The notes under the pieces: model-generated
The model's database searches: none
What the model was told of the DNA's origin: nothing
Seen by the model: only the letters and a program-made list of their open reading frames with translations
Shown here: one piece after another, positions 60,197 through 64,000 of the stretch
Position numbering within the stretch: position 1 is the stretch's first letter
Layout: every line of letters begins with the position of its first letter
Translations under genes and position numbers: made by a program
NCBI GenBank assembly: GCA_028564705.1
Contig: JAPXFQ010000189.1
Coordinates: 434,001-498,000, forward strand
Length of the DNA stretch: 64,000 nucleotides
Direction of reading: 5' to 3'
From: Apricaphanius iberus
Taxonomy: Eukaryota; Chordata; Actinopteri; Cyprinodontiformes; Aphaniidae

Positions 60197-63074
60197 AAAT
60201 GAAATGATTAAAAAAAAAAATCTATCCAGGTGTATTTTTTTAAATATCAAATATAGCCTACTAATAGACACAAAGCTGAGTAATAAATTATGTTGGTTTT
60301 TTTTTACAGTAGTATTTTACAAAAAACAAAGCCGTTTAAAAAAAGACGACAGAAAGCAGCACATTCTGCTTTGAGTTGATAACATTGGAACTGATTCTAT
60401 CGGTAGCCACTGGTTAACGTTATGGTGGACAAGTGACTTTGATTATATTTCAACTTGTATTTAAGTTGTATATGAAGTATAACCTTAAGTATATGAGCCA
60501 CAGTTTGACAGTGATGTCCACCATGATGGATGCTGTTGAGGTTGCAAAAGTTGAGACAAACGTGGATAAATGTACCTGGTCTAAATTTATTTTATTTTTC
60601 TCTCAAATATAAGTGCATATTTGCCTCTCATAAAATGAGCAAATGTTCTATTCTTTGTATCATGTTGAGTGATTTGATGAGAAAGTGGTACTACGTGCAG
60701 TTGGCTTTTGCACATTAAACAGACTGTTCATTATTTGACTCAAGCCAAATCTTCAAGTGAGAATGAAAGTGAATAACAGTTTTCAATGCGTAATTTCTCA
60801 TTTGGTTTGGGAATTACTATCCTATTTAAAAGAGTGAGGATGTTCACCCGTTTTAATGGGTTCTTTGGACACAGTAAGTAAAAAAAGGAGAAAGTTTATA
60901 ATTAAACACTGTAAAAGTCTCCATTCAGGCAGTCATTCCTTGGGACTTATTCTGATTGTGGATTACAAATAACTTGCATTGAATTTTATTTAGCAATAAC
61001 TGAATAAATTCTTTTTAATCAACAAATAAATTGATTTTGAATATTAGATGCTACTTTTGTTGTGGAAAACCTTTCTGAAGTTGGAAGGTAAATGTATCAA
61101 CACCACATAGAAACTTGTTTAACTTATTTTAATTTCCTCATAGCACATATATGAAACAAAATCACCAGACAAATGTTGCTACAATTGCAAATACACAATT
61201 CCAACGTTCCTCAGAATTTACGAGTTAACTGATTAGACCACATCCTGATAAAAAAAGAGCACTGGAAAGGACTACTTAATCTTCTAAGAATTGTCTTAAG
61301 TGTCCTAGTATTACAACTTTCTGCTCCAGATGAAATATTTAAGCTCTGAAACATTATTCATGAAGAGGCACTAAACTAGTATGATGTACAGTTAATTCTA
61401 GAAAAAAAAAAAAAAATTGAGAAAGCAATCCCTGATTTCAAAACACAACCAGCACCAACATATCGCAGTGAAAAAAAACTATGTAGAAAAAGAGTGATTC
61501 TCTCAATTCAGTGTACTTTTTGTCCCATTGGTTTAGCACAAATATTTTCATTTAAAGTAAACCACATTTCTAAGTCAGAAATAGAAGAGTCCATGTTCCT
61601 TTGCATAATGAAAAACAAATTTATTTTCAAAATGTTTTTGAAAGTTTAATGGTTTTCTAACGAGTAGGTCAGCCTAATACGCATATCCCTTTTTACCAAA
61701 GTTGCATTTTTAGTTAATTAAATATAAATGAACAGTAACCATAAGAGTTTTTGTCAAAATAATTCATTTCCTGTCTTTTTCAGCCTAAATTCAAGAAACA
61801 TCTGAAAAAAATAAATTACTACAAAAAAAATAGCACAATTTAATCAGTTGTGTTCAATCCCGTAACAACATACCAATTTTGAAAAATAATTGATCAGTTA
61901 AACTTTCATAGCACACTTGTGATGACATCACTCAATTATGTTCCTGCTCATACAGTAAAGTATTAACATACTTTCTGACCTATAGTTTATCATCAAACTG
62001 ACATTAGGCTCAACCTTTTAACATTAAATGCAAAAATCATATTTGTTGTTGAAAAACTTAATGATTCTCATTTCTTGTTTTTTCCCATGCAGCGGTGGAT
62101 CTAAGTTTTTTCTGAGCATGGAGCCCATCAAGGGGGGCAAATATTTATAAAGGGGCCAAGTATTACACCAACATCCTTTAAAAAAATACAGCATTTCAAA
62201 CAAGGACATTTTCTAGTACTTACAGCTTGTGGATTTTATTAGGAGAAATGCTACACTGTGGTGTATCACAGCATATAAATACAGAAAAACAGCCTTTTTT
62301 TAACCACATTGGTTACTTTAATTAGGGCAATGCTTCAAAATGTCACAATTTAGGGAAACCTACTGATTTGAAGGAATTGTGGGAAAGCAAACTTAACTGC
62401 AACATTACTGATGATAAATGTAATGATGCTTAGAGAAACATAAAATAATTTACTTCAGTGATGTACTTGTCCCACTTCTGATTTCCTACAGTTAATAACT
62501 TCTATCTAATTAAACAATAACCCTGTATTTTTGGTTGAATAACTGATCCAATTATTACTGATAAATATAAGAAATAGGAAGATAAAACGACAAAAGGTTT
62601 TTCTCAACTACTTCTGGTTTGATAATCAGAAATGACCTTTGCACAATACTTTTTTTTAAACATGGAAACCAGTTGGACATAATATTTAGGGAATATTTAG
62701 TATGCCGTCTTACATTGTACAACGCTCATCTCAATTTCTAGTTTGCATACAGCATGCAGCTAACAATTGACTCTGACTCCTGAATGTATTTATTAATCAA
62801 ATGTTTTGTTCCTTATATTTCATGTGTACCATATAAGTGGTAAAAAATCAATAGATATATCTACAAAATAAGATAAATCAAACATTTCATGTATAAAGGT
62901 AAATTACTATTTGGCTCACAAGCGCCACTAGTGTTTGTACTTGGAATTGCACCGACCTATAAAGTGATCATGGTAACAGGACAGATGAGTGACGGAATAG
63001 GGGCACCTTAGGGGGTTAATCAGATTTCAGCAGGGACCAGTGTCCCTGTGCATCCCCCCAACCCCCCCCCCCCC

Positions 63075-63345
63075 CCCAGATGCTATATGCTGATCCAAAC
63101 ACTAGCCAATGTGGAATAGTGGCAAAAATTTGCTAAAATCTTATACCCCATAACGTTGAACCCCACAACAAAAAACATTGCTTTAAAAAAACAAAATAGC
63201 TTAAATATTAAGAGTGGGTCCAATAAACAGTTTTTTTTCAGAGGTATAAATATTCCATCAGATGCAATGTTCAGAAACAATTTTATGTTGGTGGGTTTTT
63301 TAGTAACCAGAGACTCCAAAGTGCACCAAATTTAGAGAAAGAAAC
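63075..63345. repeat. Dispersed repeat, copy 2 (pairs with 34225-34605)
   Basis: Contains 'gatgctatatgctgatccaaacactag', 'ccaataaacagtt', 'ccatcagatgcaatgttcagaaa' and 'agagactccaaagtgcac' in the same order and orientation as copy 1. It lacks the AT tract. It is preceded by a run of 16 C. Confidence 0.7.
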
Positions 63346-63659
63346 AAAAACGAATAAAAGAAGAAAATAAGAAGTTGATGCAAATATTATCATTCTTTAT
63401 ATCATAAGGAAATATTTATATTGATATAATTATATTTCATTATCTAACCTTGTTTCTAGTTATCACAGTATTCTAGGCATTATGATAAGGAATTTGGAGT
63501 TTTCCAAACTCAGGAGAATCCATCTTGTACCGCTCCAACCAAAACCGTCTGATCTCCGACTCATATTTTGCCGGACCAGTTGTTTTTCAGTATTGTGCTT
63601 TGGGGCGGGAGTTCAGTTGTGACGGTTGCATCAACTGCCCAGCTAAGTGAAACAAACAT

Positions 63660-63830
63660 GGCCGGCCCGGTTGATGCTCGCTTAGAAGAGGCTATTGAGT
63701 CGGTTTTTACAGGAACTGGATACTATTTCTTTGTTAAAAAGTGAGTGAAAAGGAAGCACTTTGTGAATACTGAAACAAATATGGCCACACTGGTTGACGC
63801 TCGCATAGAAGCCTGTGCCAGCGGGCGCTA
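63660..63830 (+). pseudogene. Possible remnant of the start of a repetitive helicase-like gene
   Basis: ATG at 63659 opens MAGPVDARLEEAIESVFTGT, then reaches TGA at 63741-63743 after GYYFFVKK. The opening resembles the N-terminus of RecQ-like helicase genes found in many copies in fish genomes; this is from memory and uncertain. A diverged second copy of the start (atggccacactggttgacgctcgcatagaagcc, from 63781) follows 120 bp later. The window ends before more can be seen. Confidence 0.3.
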
Positions 63831-64000
63831 CCTTGGCGTCCTCCAATCAGCTTAAAGTATTCTACCAGATGGCCCTCCCTCTTTCAGACCGTTTCCGCTG
63901 CAAGGATTCCAGATCGATATTTGTAGGCTCGACAAAGGGCGAGGCTAGACATAGATCTGGCTGATGGCAGGTTTAAGAAATCAATTGTTTCTTCGCTCTA

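Larger units (their letters stand above)
59790..63655. other. Region upstream of nt5c3b, no gene recognised
   Basis: The first few hundred bases should contain the nt5c3b 5' UTR and promoter; I see no clear core elements. Beyond that the sequence is AT-rich with a short hairpin (60139-60196), a dispersed repeat (63075-63345) and a C homopolymer (63062-63077). klhl10, which follows NT5C3B in human, was looked for and not seen. Confidence 0.5.

Noticed and set aside
60000..64000. Expected klhl10 gene next to nt5c3b
   Set aside because: No BTB/BACK/Kelch-like translation was seen on either strand in the available 4 kb.

Overview
The window is vertebrate nuclear DNA from a teleost fish. Three multi-exon genes with canonical GT-AG introns and one gene that begins off the left edge are set in AT-rich, transposon-dense sequence (hAT and Tc1-type DNA elements, L2-type LINEs, tRNA-derived SINEs). 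Species cannot be settled from sequence alone. I found no prokaryotic, viral or CRISPR-like features.

Layout. (1) 1-8327: intergenic or 5' intronic sequence holding a dead LINE, a DNA element with terminal inverted repeats and AT-rich sequence. (2) 8328-29816, + strand: adam11, a catalytically inactive ADAM of the ADAM11/22/23 group. Twenty-two coding exons are visible, from the middle of the prodomain to the transmembrane segment and short tail. The 5' exons (signal peptide, early prodomain) were not found. A second possible last exon lies at 31613-31628. Intron 10 carries a three-level nest of mobile elements. (3) 31629-37214: repeat-rich intergenic sequence. (4) 37215-41721, - strand: p3h4 (SC65), complete in 7 coding exons, 433 aa. 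(5) 45405-52730, + strand: fkbp10 (FKBP65), complete in 10 exons, 568 aa, with four FKBP domains, two EF-hands and an HEEL tail. (6) 53517-59789, - strand: nt5c3b-like HAD-family 5'-nucleotidase, complete in 10 coding exons, 331 aa, whose ATG sits directly on an exon/intron border. (7) 59790-64000: no gene recognised; repeats and a possible helicase-like remnant at the right edge.

How the genes relate. p3h4 and fkbp10 are divergent neighbours and both act on procollagen in the endoplasmic reticulum: P3H4 in the lysyl/prolyl hydroxylation complex, FKBP65 as a prolyl isomerase and chaperone. fkbp10 and nt5c3b converge tail to tail. The order and orientation p3h4(-) fkbp10(+) nt5c3b(-) matches my knowledge of human 17q21. 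The spacer between the divergent pair has grown to about 3.7 kb by transposon insertion. adam11, which also lies on human 17q21 but further away, sits beside this block here.

Every gene model was joined exon by exon and checked for reading phase; summed coding lengths are multiples of three and end in stop codons. I did not find a convincing undescribed system. The most useful leads are the alternative adam11 3' end, the 3-nt coding first exon of nt5c3b, the repeated exon-pair architecture of fkbp10, and well-dated nested transposons with target-site duplications.
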